This document shows positions 1 to 11,790 of a DNA stretch of 64,000 nucleotides, piece after piece. The notes under the pieces were generated by a model that was not told the origin of the DNA, did not search any database, and was given only the letters and a program-made list of their open reading frames with translations. This DNA is from Holothuria scabra. Its lineage: Eukaryota; Echinodermata; Holothuroidea; Aspidochirotida; Holothuriidae. Numbering within the stretch: the stretch's first letter is position 1; each line of letters starts with the position of its first letter. A program made the translations under genes and the position numbers. The DNA lies in assembly GCA_037179385.1 (NCBI GenBank), contig CM074188.1, positions 23,949,318 to 24,013,317 on the forward strand. The letters run 5' to 3'.

Positions 1-529
1 GGGCTTTTCCTTATTTTTGCTTTTCAGGCAAACACATTGGGTAGTCTAAAGGACAACCATGACATAATTTCTAGTCATCCATCATAAATTTTGGTGGTCA
101 GGAATGACCAGATGACTGTTAAATTTCTTTGGTGCAGAAGAGACTGTGTTTATTTAAAATCAGTTTTGATCTACTTTGACTGTATTTGACCTTTGTGACT
201 TCTTTTTTTAAGGTCTGGATTTGAATTGTTGAGATTGACCAAAAAGGCAATTAACTAACCTCCTATACTACCCCAAACTCAAGTAAATGACATTTTAGTG
301 AAAGGTGATGAATGTATTTGTCGCATGGAAGTGGGCAGTGTACAGTGTGATAATTTGAAAAGTTTAGTGTTCCATTTCTCTCAAACAGCAAGTGCTTGTA
401 TGATTTTGAAATTTAATGTGCCCCTATGTTTTTGGGTGATGGCCAAAAGTCATTGGGGTTAAAGGTGCAAATTATGCCTTACCTTGGGACTACCTTAATA
501 CAATATCATCTTTAATGCAAGGAACCATA

Positions 530-890
530 GTGCCCTTGGGCTCTTGTTTTGAGTTTCTGTTAAAATCCACATCTCTGATCGAAAAGAACCCTTTTGCCAA
601 TCTGTGTAAACTCTGAAAACTAAAGTTGTAATAATTATTTCATGATGTTTCATTCAAAAACAGCTTTTATTAGAGTATGCATGTCGGATAAAAGCTGTCT
701 TCCAGTGTGACATCACAAAAATCAATTTAAATTCTGTTTTCATGGACTTCTGATGCAAATCATACATTGACTCTAGCTGGCAAATTTTTTGCTCTTTACA
801 ACCAGAGATGGAGAAAATTGTAATAAAACGTTCACAAGAATCAAACTGAAATTCGATCAGAATTCATTGTAGTGTGACTGCAGCTATAGG
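530..890 (+). repeat. Old copy of the long-TIR MITE family seen intact at 62193-62490
   Basis: This stretch shares its internal and right-hand sequence with 11470-11790 and with the intact element at 62193-62490. The shared words include a block around AGATGGAGAAAAT followed by GATCAGAATTC and a GTGACTGCAG-type end. Its left half matches the partial copy near 45190-45320 (CTGATCG-AAAGAAC). The terminal inverted repeats are eroded. It is a non-coding, dead transposon copy. Confidence 0.45.
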
Positions 891-1689
891 AGACGCAGAA
901 GAAGCAACTACAACTCCTCAATGTTTGCAAACTTTATAACTCATTCAAGAAATCACTAAGTCAGCCCCATCTTGGCACTTTCAACCTCAGGTATTTGGAG
1001 ATTTAGCACCTGGTTTGCTTCCGAATCATATGACCAGCCAACTTCTAATTTTGATTTCTGCCATTTATACGAAGGGCCCCTTGGTCAAGTCATAGTGGAT
1101 TCATCAAATTTATTTTCGGTGTCTCAAGATTGAGAAGAAGACTGGTCATTAGAGCTTTGATGCTGAAAGGATTCCAATTCAAATTCAGTGCTGAAATGGA
1201 GTCACTTGAATTAGTAGTTGTTGAGTCACAAGTCCTGTTGAGTCTGTAGTAATTTAAGTCTAGTTGAGCTCCTTTGAATCTTTGTAAAATTTTGCATTGC
1301 CTGTTGTCACATCCAGTAAATCATAGTATATTTTGGTCAAGTCATTTGGAGTCACCCGATCTCTTAAGTCAAATCATGTTCAGGATCTGCCTTGAGGTTA
1401 AGCTTTTCTGGATTTGTCAGTTGGCATCCATTGCCATGCGTTTGTAGCATTGTTTTACTTATCCGAAGTCTGGGGACAATATTAGGCAAGGAAATGAGCC
1501 ATTGCAAGTTAAGACTTAAGTCATGCTTAGTATTAAAATTTTATTAAATGACGACTTGATTCAAGTCAAATCTGTGGCAGGTGATGATCGAGTCTGTAAG
1601 TTTGAAATTTGTCTTTAAAATCGTGATTAGAGCCAGGCTAGAGTGACGTCTGTGACTTGAGTCATTACTGTGGTTGTCTACTTCTTTTA

Positions 1690-2015
1690 ATGAACTGATT
1701 GCTCTTAGTCTCAAATCAGGTTTTTAAAGGGACTCATTGAGTTGATATCCATAACTTTATGAGAGTGTTAAAGGGTCACTTCCACATGACAGTGATTATA
1801 GTTAGCGTGAGTCAAGTTTCATATCCAGTGGTTACTGAAAAAGTTGAAAATTTTGTGGTGTTCTGACTTGAAATGGTTTTGTGCATAATTTGAAAAAGGA
1901 CTAGTCACAGATTTTTGAAAACCAAATAGAACCATTTATACAAGTACCCACTCATAAAACAGTTATTTGTTTGTAGGATATGAGGATTGTCTAAGTTTGA
2001 CAATGTCACTAGGAC
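1690..2015 (+). repeat. Dispersed repeat P, inverted partner of 8820-9275
   Basis: The stretch from CATTGAGTTGATATC to about 2015 matches the reverse complement of roughly 9275-8990 over some 280 bp, including TTTTGTGCATAATTTGAAAAA. The 8820-9275 copy continues into a block that also appears at 6210-6335. All three therefore look like pieces of one repeat family. No coding capacity is visible. Confidence 0.55.
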
Positions 2016-3985
2016 GAGCCTACCAACAAAGGCAATCCTGAATGCCTAGTGGTATTGAGGGGAGAGGAAATAAAAAAAAAAAACAATAATGACAGGGTGT
2101 GCTTTACAGGTTCATGATTGTTACATTGCTTCAGAATAATCGCTTTTCATGCTTAAGAGTTGTACTAAATTGCTTAAAATGTAGGCTCGAACAAAACTGA
2201 AAGAGAAACAATTGTCCAGGGAAATAATTGCCCAGAGTAGTAACTGCCCAGATTAACAACTGTCAAGACCCCTCTGTGCTCTCAAATTCAAAATGAGATC
2301 GTCCCCTATATAATTATACAGAATTCATTGAACAAACATAATGAAATAATTACATTGCTGGCCACACAGCTTATTACACTAATTAGCTGAAAATCATGGG
2401 GAATGCACAAGCATGATCCTTTCTTTTTCTCAAAAATCAGTTACCGATGAATGTCTCGGGCTAGTCACAGTGACCTTTGGTTGCCCGATCACCCTTAATC
2501 TAAAATCTGAGGGTTGACCTTAATGGGCTGACAAGAACGACACAGATTACCAAGATGGTTTTTCACAGATGTAGAATCTGTATCCTATATCTCCTGACCC
2601 AAGTAGATGAAGACCTTGTACCAGTCAAGTAATTATACAATCGTATAGCTACAAAATGGATTGGTTGCAGAGAACCCAAATAGTTGCGAATCCCAAATAG
2701 CTACAGACCCAAATAGTCGTGAAACCAGACAGTTGCTGTAAACCCCTCACTGATGGGATCTGAGTCTATAAAAAACAAAAGTTACACATGAGTGAGCAAC
2801 AGTCAACATACACAACAAATTATACATAAAACTATAGACATATGACATACTAACGATAGATGAACGACAGTGAATTGTAAACAAAAAGGAAATCAAATCA
2901 ACATAATGCATTAATTACTCATCACTTAATAATTTTGCAGTGCCACCAAAACTTTTTCTCCTCTGAAGTACTACAACGGCCAATACTTCGTGGCACAGAG
3001 TTAATAACACTTAACAACACTACTAACACTCACTCTACTAACACTACTAAATTCTACTAAATTCCCTTCTCAAGATGTTGCACTGACAATAAAAGTAGTA
3101 CATTCATTAACATTCACACAGTATGGTCAAAATATTCTGTTACGGTTGTCCCAATAACTTACTACTCCTTGTACGTAAATGCTCTAAAGCTTAACCCTCC
3201 AAAAATTACACATGCCAGTCTTGACATCCTATTCCTGAAATCATGCTTAAGTCATAAAAATCCATTATCAGGGAGATAATATGTGACGTCAAACCAGTTC
3301 TTACATAATGGATGGTTGTGTTGGGTATGTAACAGGCTCCCAAACTTTGGCTTTTAATGTCGGTCCCACAGGAACGTCAGCCACCCCTCTCAGAGAAGTA
3401 CAATTTCGTCTCGAGAGTCACTGGGTGAAAGAAAACACTTTGTATAGTTCTGTCACAATACTTTGCAAAGTGACCCCAGCTGATGCTGAAAATATTTGAT
3501 TTCTGCGCCCTTAACCAAAATTGCACTCTTAGGGCAGCGCCTGTAACACTGAGAGAATTTTCCTGTAACTTTAGACCAAAATGGAAAACATGTTCTTCTG
3601 ATTACCTGTATTCAGGCTCTCTGATGCCAAAATTTTGTAGCAGCACTTTTCTTACTCGCAGACCCAAACCCATGCAGATTAATACATTCCCACCTAATGT
3701 GAAAATACGCTCACATAAACAAACAACAAAGCAAGCAATCTACATTTAAATCGCACAGCCATGGAGACGCAATAACAACTTCACACAAACTACAGCTGAT
3801 CAATGATGTGCGACATTCAGAGAAACATGGGGTGACAACTCACCTTAAAGGGGAAGTATAAGCAAAAACTTAATTTTCATATGTTAAAGAAGAAACAAAT
3901 CTACACAGGGTGGTGATAGTTCCATTCAAATCAGACACATACTTTTTGGTTTCGATGAAAAGAGAAACCTATGCATTCATGATGG

Positions 3986-4062
3986 CGTGCGTGCGTATGT
4001 ATGTGTGTATGTGCGTGTGTGTGTGTGTGTGTATGTGTGTGTGTATGTGTGTGTGTTTGTGA
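3986..4062 (+). repeat. (GT)n / (GTAT)n microsatellite
   Basis: A run of GTGC, GTAT and GT units lies directly in front of the 145-bp tandem array. The second array at 19.9 kb has the same arrangement: a conserved flank, then a GT microsatellite, then GACRCTTTG, then the array. This suggests that the microsatellite belongs to a mobile unit. Confidence 0.8.
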
Positions 4063-4065
4063 CAC

Positions 4066-5530
4066 TTTGCTTGTTTACACAATATCTTGAGAAGGGAAGA
4101 TCTGACAATTCTCAAACTTGGTACACAGATACCCCATACTGAGAGGAAGAACCCTATTGATTTTGGTGGAGGTCAAAGGTCATCTGGGGTCACAGGGGGT
4201 CAAACCCCAAAATCCTTGTTTACACAATATCTCAAGATAGGAAACTTGGATTCATGTCAAACTTGATATGTTGATGCTTTATGATGTAAGGAAGAACCCT
4301 ATTAATTTTGTTGGCGGTCAGAGGTCATTTGGGGTCACATGAGGTCAAACCCCAAAATCCTTGTTTACACAATTTCTCATGGTGGGAAACTTGGATTCAT
4401 TTCAAACTTTATATGTTGATGCGTTATGATGGAAGGAAGAACCCTATTAATTTTTTTGGCGGTCAGAGGTCATTTGGGGTCACATGGGGTCAAACCCCGA
4501 AATCCTTGTTTACACAATATCTCATGGCAGGAAACTTGGATTCATTTCAAACTTGATATGTTGATGCGTTATGAGGTGAGGAAGAACCCTATCTATTTTG
4601 GTGGAGGTCAGAGGTCATTTGGGGTCACATGGGGTCAAACCCCGAAATCCTTGTTTACACAATATCTCATGGTGGGAAACTTGGATTCATTTCAAACTTG
4701 ATATGTTGATGCGTTATGATGAAAAGAAAAATCATATTAATTTTGTTGGCGGTCAGAGGTCATTTGGGGTCACATGGGGTCAAACCCCAAAATCCTTGTT
4801 TACAAGATTTCTCAAGATAGGAAACATGGATTGATTTCAATCTTGACACGTTGATGTGTTATGATGTAAGGAAGAACCCTATTAATTTTGTTGGCGGTCA
4901 GAGGTCATTTGGGGTCACATGAGGTCAAACCCCAAAATCCTTGTTTACAGAATATCTCATGGTGGGAAACTTGGATTCATTTCAAACTTGATATGTTGAT
5001 GCATTATGAGGTGAGGAAGAACCCTATCTATTTTGTTGGCGGTCAGAGGTCATTTGGGGTCACATGGGGTCAAAACCCTAAATCCTTGTTTACAAGATAT
5101 CTCAAAATAGGAAACATGGATTGATTTCAAACTTGACACGTTGTGTTATGATGTAAGGAAGAACGCTATTAATTTTGTTGGCAGTCAGAGGTCATTTGGG
5201 GTCATATAGGGTCCAACCCCGAAATCCTTGTTTACACAATATCTCATGGTGGGAAACGAATTCATTTCAAACTTGATATGTTCATGCGTTATGAGGTGAG
5301 GAAGACCCCTATTTATTTTGGTGAAGGTCAAAGGTCATTTGGGGTCACATTTTGTCAAACCCGGAAATCCTTGTTTACACGATATCTCAAGGTAGGAAGT
5401 TTGGATTGACTTCAAACTTGATCTGTTGATGGATTATGATGTAAGGAAGAACCCTGTTGATTTTGGTGGAGGTCAATGGTCATCTGGTATCACCTGGCAT
5501 TAAACTCTGAAAACCTTGTTTGCAGAATAT
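4066..5530 (+). repeat. 145-bp tandem array, ten copies, rich in AGGTCA-type half-sites
   Basis: The word GAGGTCATTTGGGG or a close variant recurs at 4176, 4321, 4466, 4611, 4756, 4901, 5046, 5188, 5331 and 5476. Nearly every step is exactly 145 bp. Each unit also carries a CCTTGTTTACA motif and GGAAACTTGGATT. Within a unit the hexamers run CGGTCA, AGGTCA, GGGTCA, GGGTCA with spacers of 1, 4 and 4 nt. Short open frames exist across the units but move with the repeat and are not genes. A related array lies at 19935-20850. Confidence 0.9.
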
Positions 5531-5769
5531 CTTAAGGTACAGTATGAAATTTGGCTTTTTAAATGTAGAAGTGTTTTGGTTAAAAGAAAAACCAGTTACT
5601 CACTGGTGGAGTCAAAGGTCACTTTGGGTCCCCAAGTGTTACAAGAAATGTAGCATTTTATTGAAAAGAACATGTATGTATCATCGAAATCTCAATGCAT
5701 TTTTGCATTCTGGTTGAGATATCAGTAAATGAAGTCAGTAGATTTGTGTTCCAAAGTGAGTTTGAGGGC

Positions 5770-6140
5770 AGCAGAGCTTATATTACTTCCTCACATTGAC
5801 AAGGAATCCTTTGTTTCCTTTTGTTTTATCACACTGTCATGTTGACCTTGAAGTTAATAGGAAAAGGACCTCCCTCCGGGGGATGCAAAATTTGTAAAGT
5901 TCCTATGCCACTTATGCAATCACATTTTAATAATATGGGATTGTTGAGGAGAAAATTGACTCTAAAATTTAAAGAAAAAAAAAATAAAAGCATTAATGTG
6001 GGGATATGATGTCATATGTGCTTGCTTCAAGTTCACTTTTTGTTGAAAATGTGAAAACTTTACATGCTCATATCTTGAGAACCACACATCGGATTTCAAT
6101 GCAAATTTCATCAAAATGCTTAGAATAAGTACCCCTTTAA
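5770..6140 (+). repeat. Dispersed repeat, also at 9880-10300 (partial) and 54385-54790
   Basis: A block containing ATGATGTCATATGTGCTTGC, then TTTTTGTTGAAAATGTG and ATCTTGAGAACCACACATCGG, recurs almost word for word at 54600-54690. It is recognisable at 10170-10260. The 54-kb copy is an insertion missing from the paralogous segment, which shows that the family is mobile. It may be the distal part of the element carrying the 145-bp array just upstream. Confidence 0.6.
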
Positions 6141-6209
6141 CATACCAAATCCTCTTATGACCTTAAACCCTTCTTTTAAATATGGTAGTACCCGGGGAGC
6201 ACCATAATG

Positions 6210-6335
6210 CAATTTCTAGGGTGACAGACAATTTGTCATTGGTCTGTGAAGAAAACTTAACATGCTTGGGAAAATTTGTTGAATTTCATGAACCAAGTCA
6301 ATGAGCTGCTTTAATGACTTCAAACTTAACCTTCA
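6210..6335 (+). repeat. Fragment of dispersed repeat P/Q
   Basis: The sequence around AATTTGTCATTGGTCTGTGA and GGAAAATTTGTTGAATTTCA matches the reverse complement of 8880-8990. It is a third member of the family at 1690-2015 and 8820-9275. Confidence 0.5.
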
Positions 6336-6740
6336 CCTATGTCTGAAACTCGGTGACTCCGACTGAACTTAAAAGGCATTGAGCTTGATGACTTCAACAT
6401 GAAAGGTGAGTATGTTATAAAGAGACTAATGAAATGCTGAATATTGTCTCAAAACTAGAGATTGAGGTAAAGATTGGTGGAAACACAAAGACAGATTTTA
6501 TTAGCCATTGACCTGTGAGATCAACAATTGAACAGTTCTCAGTAAAGTATCATAAAATCAGGTGAATTTACCAATGAAAAATGAGAAGTTAGTATTTTTT
6601 CAATTTTGCAACAAAAGTATATAATTCACGACATGACATCAAGGGATGAAGATTCAGCTTTTAACTTTTTCTGTAATAATTTAGTTGGCCTTGAATGTAA
6701 ATATAATGCTGATGAATTTGTTTTTTCTACTCAGTTTGAA

Positions 6741-6882
6741 CCTACTGCCATTGTGCTGGGTGTTTAGTATAAGCAATGGAGTAGGGAAAACAAGCCAGTG
6801 AGTCATAACCGGTAACAAGGCTGTGACCAGCCCCGCTTGAATCAATTATAAATTGTGCCAGAAAACTCCATCTAACTATCTA
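6741..6882 (+). mobile_element. SINE body, 5'-truncated
   Basis: This is the body of the SINE family found throughout the window. Shared words include TAAGCAATGGAGTAGGGAAA, ACAAGCCAGTGAG and a 3' end in AAACTCCATCTAACT. The tRNA-like head is missing. It sits about 58 bp upstream of the splice acceptor of the exon at 6941, so it lies inside the last intron of that gene. Confidence 0.75.
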
Positions 6883-6940
6883 CTCATACTCAATGTCATG
6901 CCTCTTTCTCAAACCATCATTAACTTGTTTGATTTCACAG

Positions 6941-7221
6941 GTAGCATCTTACCTCCACCTCTCCTGGAAGATGATGATGAAGATGATTGGGGTGAAGAAG
7001 AGGCAGAAGAAGAGTTTGGTGGTTCCTCTCATCAGGGAACAGGTGCTGCTCCTCCTCCTCTTGAAAGTGATTCAGATTCTGGAGGATGGACGGATGAAGA
7101 CGATGGTGACAACTTACTGACAGTTACCAATGTATACCACACTAAAAACAATCACAGTGGTCTTGGTGTGGTCAAAACGTTCTCCTCGGGGAGGGGGAGA
7201 GGCCTAGCACTCTTTAGATGA
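6941..7221 (+). CDS. Terminal coding exon of an unrecognised acidic, RG-tailed protein
   Basis: A good acceptor (TTGATTTCACAG, ending at 6940) opens a frame of about 93 codons closed by TGA at 7219-7221. The exon is phase 1: its first two bases complete a codon from an upstream exon I cannot identify. The frame encodes S-I-L-PPPL, a run of about 20 mostly acidic residues with a DDW core, a second PPPL followed by an SDSDS/GGW/DEDD stretch, a short polar linker and a C-terminal SGRGRGL before the stop. The twin PPPL-acidic-W modules look like an internal duplication. Acidic PPPL motifs resemble peptides that bind trafficking adaptors, and RGRG tails are often methylated in RNA-associated proteins. 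Neither is enough to name the protein. The composition, open frame and splice site support real coding, but no upstream exon is recognised. Confidence 0.55.
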
Positions 7222-8057
7222 TGAATGAAAAGCATGTTTGAAGCATTTACATCATGTTTGGTAATTTGCTTTTGGAGCTGTTATGATGTTGCTACCAGTC
7301 AATGTGTGTGATGGAAGTGTGCAACAAGCTTGCTTCAGCAGAGAATGTGTTTGAGACCATCAGTAAGATACTGCTAGGCCATCAGTAACAATACTGCTAC
7401 AGATTCCATGAAAATGAGAAAGCGATAGAAGTTTCAGGATGTCGTCTAGAAGCTGATGGGTAACTGTTTGGACTTGCTCAAGTCACAGTCCGAATGACTG
7501 CAAGCGTTGAGGATATAAATTTAAAGATGGAAGAGATATTCAAAGAGATTGTGTTAATTCTGAATTATGTAAATTTAAATACATAAACCTTTTATTTTAT
7601 GTTCATATGAGTTGGTATCAAGGTCATGACTTTGTGTGAGAGGATTGCAAGCTGGAATTTGGCTTAAGGTGAATGTAGATTTAGCAAAAGAATTATCATG
7701 ATGTTAAGGAAACAGTGATTAACTTTGAATGTAGTTTTCATATTTTCGAGGGGTCTTAATTCTAAGCATTATGGCAAAATTTTGCATTAAGTTCAAATGT
7801 GTGACTGTTGAAGTATTAACAGATGAAGACACTCCAGGGACATCAGCAACAGACTTGTGGCAAACATACATGACATCACAACATTACTTCAACTAACACT
7901 GGTTTAGTTTGATTTCATGTTTGATACAAATTTTCTTCTCCATTATGTCCCTTTTTCATAATACCAGGGCATGGGAGGCATTACGATCATGCAAAATTCA
8001 CACTTCCCATGAGGTAACCCATACTCCTCTCAGTTTCACTGTGAAATTGAAAATAAA
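7222..8057 (+). other. Probable 3' UTR with poly(A) signal
   Basis: Non-coding sequence follows the TGA at 7219-7221. The clearest AATAAA hexamer downstream is at 8052-8057 (GAAAATAAAGC), which would give a 3' UTR of about 0.85 kb. Earlier variant signals are possible near 7570-7590. Confidence 0.35.
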
Positions 8058-8819
8058 GCATATAATGCATTTGTTGTTGTAGTGAGTAGATGACATCACT
8101 CCTGTTTGCTACAAGGTCATGTTAGGTTGAAGATGTTTTATTTTCTATCTTACATTTTCAGAACCACTAATCAGGATCAAATATATTATTTTGCCATATT
8201 TGGTATCATTTGCAATTCCTCTTGAAATATCAAAACTTATGTTTTGCTTAAACCTCTCATGAAAGTTCGGCTATGAGGGAGAACAGAGTTGAGCAAGTGA
8301 ATGTTGAATGTTGTTGTCATCTCACAGTATTTGATGAAACGGCAGTCAAGAATGATGCTATTGTAACTTGCTTTATCATGAGATCAAAAACTGCTACCCA
8401 CCTGTTGATTACAAGGAAAGTGTTATGGTGTGTGTAGCTGAATGTGTCCATGGGGATAAACAGTATTTTAGTTTTTATGGTCTTGGAATTTAAGAGAGTC
8501 TGTTGCATGTGTTCAGGGAAATCTGTTTGTGTGTATATACTCTTATCTTTGAAACCTCTCTGCTTTTGGGCCAAATTTTTTTTTAAACTTAGGCCCTGAA
8601 CTATGCAGAGATTACAACAGGAACATCCAGCCTGGTCAATCATGCACTGAAAACATGTCAGTCTTGGTAAGCCTAGTCCTAATAAGATTAAGTATAGGAT
8701 TTTCAAATTTTATAGCTTTTGATAGTTAAAATTTCTAAGCCTGACATTTGGCTTTGAGAAATTCTTAAATGTTCCCCTAGAGTTAAAGGTTTGCCAATTT
8801 TATGGAAAGATGTTAACTA

Positions 8820-9275
8820 CTATAGGGGCCAACCACGTTAGTACTCTGGGGGAGCTTTGATGGTAGATCTCGGCTCATTACATTCTTCAAATGGAACTTG
8901 TTTCTTAAAGCGGCTTGTTGAGTTGGTTCGTGAAATCCAACAAATTTTTCCAAACTTGTTAATTTTTCTTCACATAACAATGACAAATGGTCAAACTTAG
9001 GCAATCCCCATATCCTACATGCAAATAACTGTTTTGTGAGTGAATAATTACCGGTTCAGTTCTGTTTTCAAAAATTCGTGACCAGACACTTTTTCAAATT
9101 ATGCACAAAACTGTTACAAGTCCGGACACAACAAAACTCAAACTCTTAACTTTTTCTGTTACTATTGGACATGAAAATTGACTTATTATGCTAACTGTTA
9201 GCATTGTCATGTGGTAGTGACCCTTAAACACTCTCATTAAGGTATTGATATCAACTCAATGAGCCTCTTTAAAAG
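8820..9275 (-). repeat. Dispersed repeat P/Q, minus orientation
   Basis: Its reverse complement aligns with 1690-2015 and then with 6210-6335. It is the longest copy of that family here, and it joins the two parts that lie separately on the plus strand. The intervals 1690-2015 and 8820-9275 thus form an inverted pair flanking the exon at 6941-7221. No coding signal was recognised. Confidence 0.55.
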
Positions 9276-9879
9276 GTTGGACCTTTTGAAGTGTGAAAGA
9301 TGAAACACTGTTTGCTGCCACCACAATTTGTACATCTATAGTGTTTAGAGTCAAATGGGTACACACAGCCTTCTCATTTTCAATGGGTGCTAATAGTGTG
9401 GGGGCTATTTCAATGTTCCCAAGGTTTGCTGTTTCCAAGTTTTCAGTGTTCCCGAATCTTAGGAACATCCGCCCTTCTGGGAACCTCTGGAATAACGAAC
9501 CTTGTAATCATCGCCAAGTCAGCCACATATATGAAAACTGGGATCATCGAACCTTGGGAACATTGAACGCTGGGAACATTGTGTAGATCCCATAATATGT
9601 AGAGTCAAAATAATTTTATTCTGCATCTGTCAATTATCGACCAATTTTTGCTGTTGGAAGTAAGACAATGCTTCTCTCCTCAGGTTTGATACCCTATAAT
9701 TTCATTTTGAAAAGTTGCATCTCCCTTGTGATGGATTTTGCTCTCTGACAGATTCTGTCTTGAGGACAGCACTTAGAGCAAACCATTCAAACAATAGTTC
9801 AGAATCAAAGTATTTTTGAAATGGTGAAGAAGAACAAATGCTAAGCATTCTGGTGACATTTTTAATTTATTTCCCCTAT

Positions 9880-10300
9880 GTAGGTCTTCAGATATTAGCA
9901 ACTGAATGTGACAAATTTTCTCCATAGAACAAACTTGAAGCAAGCAGGTGTGATGTCATGGATCCACAAAGTTGGACGATGTTTTGCTTTTCTTTATAAT
10001 TTACCACTAAATTTATGTCAGCTTTAGTCTGATACATTGGTGCCATAAGTTCATCCTGAGCAATGTAATTATATGGTTTTAAGGGTAGGTCATTCCTAAT
10101 CAACCCAAGGTCAAACTAAAAAGATCGAAAATAAAGAAAAGCAAAACATTGGCCAACAAGGTAAATTCATGACATGATGCCTTCTTGCTTCACTTTTCAA
10201 AGAAAATGTGTCAACTTCAATTGCCAGTTTCTTGAGAACTGAGCATGGGAAATGAATGGAACTTTCACCAGAATGATTAAAATTTTTTTCTTCAACATAT
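9880..10300 (+). repeat. Diverged copy of the 5770-6140 repeat
   Basis: The match is clearest at 10165-10290 (ATGATGCCTTCTTGCTTCAC, TTTTCAAAGAAAATGTG, TTTCTTGAGAAC). The left part is only weakly similar. No gene is visible between 9276 and 10540. Confidence 0.35.
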
Positions 10301-10544
10301 CAAATAAACTTTGTTCTGGACTGTTCTTACTGTATGAATTGTGATCAGCATTTCATGTGGTTGAAATCTCTCAGTTTGAGTTTATTGCAATATGTTTCCA
10401 CTTTTGATCTTTTTAATTCCTGTTAGTGACATTTGTTTGCTCATGTTTTATGCCTTTGCTAATCTTCATGAATTTCTTCTTATGTATAATTTAATCAAAT
10501 TCATGGAGGCTTTGTTCAAACTTGAATGATTTTAGGTTATTTTG

Positions 10545-11110
10545 AAATTGTACATTTGGTGTGTGCAGCTTATATCCAAAAGAAAAATGTTAAATGTTGT
10601 AAAGCATGAAAATTCTTTTACCTGTAATAACCAACTTTCTACTTTAAGTAAATTTAATGAAACAATTTCATTTTCTTATCAAGTGATCATTAGCTAATTT
10701 CCTGTCTGTGTTCTAAATTGTACATTGGTGGGCAGAGCTCACATGTAACAAGAAAGTGTTTCCAAAATAATTTTTCAAAGCATGAAAGTTCCTGCTTTAA
10801 CTGAATTTAATGATTTGATATGATTTCTTTCTCTCATCAAGTGGTCAACTGCATGGTCTTGCAATTTGGAGGTCCAGAGTTGGACGCCCAGTGGGGTCAT
10901 ACCAAAGACTTTAAAAATGGAACCTAATGCTGTTGTGTGTTGGTTATTAGCATAAGCAATGTTGTAGAGAGAACAAGCTAGTGAGCCACAACTGGAAGTA
11001 GGGCAGTGGCCAGTGGCCAGCCCAGCTTTAACCAGTTTGTTAGAAACTGGGCTGTAGAACTCCCTCTTACCTAAAGTAACCTCATCAAGTGGTCATCAAC
11101 TAATTTTCTC
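10545..11110 (+). repeat. ~170-bp direct repeat, second unit interrupted by a SINE
   Basis: AAATTGTACATTTGGTG (about 10546) and AAATTGTACATTGGTGG (about 10716) start two similar units. Each runs through AAAGCATGAAA, TTTAATGA and TCATCAAGTGRTCA to a CTAATTT end. In the second unit the SINE at 10848-11080 splits this end. The intact first unit (10685-10700) shows the pre-insertion order. Confidence 0.6.
10848..11080 (+). mobile_element. SINE with 15-bp target-site duplication
   Basis: The identical 15-mer CTCATCAAGTGGTCA is found at 10833-10847 and 11081-11095, bracketing the element. The element begins with a degenerate tRNA-like head (TCTTGCA, then GAGTTGGACGCCC, a decayed B box). The family body follows (ATACCAAAGACTTTAAAAAT, AGCATAAGCAATG, ACAAGCTAGTGAGCCACAAC) and ends near CCCTCTTAC. 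It is mobilised in trans by a LINE and encodes nothing. Confidence 0.8.
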
Positions 11111-11469
11111 AGTATAATATGACACAAGTGGGGTTAAAAGGCAGTCAAAGACAGAGGGGTGAAGCAGTATCTTAGAAGTGAGACTAGAAAGAGAAGTATG
11201 CTCCAATCTGGGTCTTGTTTGAATATTAACAGGTTGTTGTTATCAAGGTCTGACTGGAAGCAATGTGGGTTAGGTTCAAATTTTTTATCAGTCCATGTTT
11301 ATTTATGTATGATATTTATTTTACTTAACAAGTACCACAATTTATGGTTCCTTAAAGTTACAGTTGCATTATAATCAATTTGTATAGGATTCTTATTGGA
11401 TTTATGTAAGTTTTTGTTGAAACCGTTGTCATATCTGGTCAGAAAGAGCTAAAGGGTTACGTAAATACA

Positions 11470-11790
11470 AGCTTATAATTATAGAATCTTATGCGAATAT
11501 AATGACTTCCATCAGAAACTTGTGAAAATGAAATCTTAACTGATTTTCGTGTGACTTCACACCTGCTCACCTTTTTCATTGAACCCATAGTCTGATAAAA
11601 GCTGTCTGCTGATATGACATCATGATATAACTGGTATAAATTTAATTTTCCTAGTCCTGCCATGCAAAACATATAATACACAGGCTGGCAAATTTTGGTT
11701 TCTTCCCAACCAAAGATGGAGAAGATTTCAATAAAACTCACAAATACAGATTAGAATCGGATCAGAATTCTGCTTAAGTGACCGTAGTGA
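11470..11790 (+). mobile_element. Eroded copy of the long-TIR MITE family
   Basis: The right half (CCAAAGATGGAGAAG, CAATAAAACTCAC, GAATCGGATCAGAATTC, AAGTGACCGTAG) matches the right half of 62193-62490. The left half matches 640-760, including GATAAAAGCTGTCT. No intact TIR is seen. Confidence 0.5.

Larger units (their letters stand above)
1..3900. other. AT-rich non-coding stretch with old repeats, no supported gene
   Basis: I see no convincing exon here. The sequence may be intron or upstream DNA of the gene ending at 7221. It contains an old MITE-like copy (530-890), one copy of a dispersed repeat (1690-2015), and many short TGAGTCA/AAGTC-type words between 1180 and 1810. Near 2650-2720 there is a degenerate threefold CCCAAATAG repeat. 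A polypyrimidine-CAG sequence at about 15-28 could be a splice acceptor, but the frame after it soon closes, so I do not call an exon. Confidence 0.5.

Noticed and set aside
4308..5124. Chain of overlapping similar frames of 78-91 codons
   Set aside because: The peptides repeat because the 145-bp unit repeats. Since 145 is not a multiple of 3, the frame shifts between units; no splice or start context supports a protein.
8317..8706. 129-codon minus-strand frame
   Set aside because: No recognisable domain, low-complexity Leu/Cys start, and it lies downstream of the probable 3' UTR of a plus-strand gene. Treated as a chance frame.
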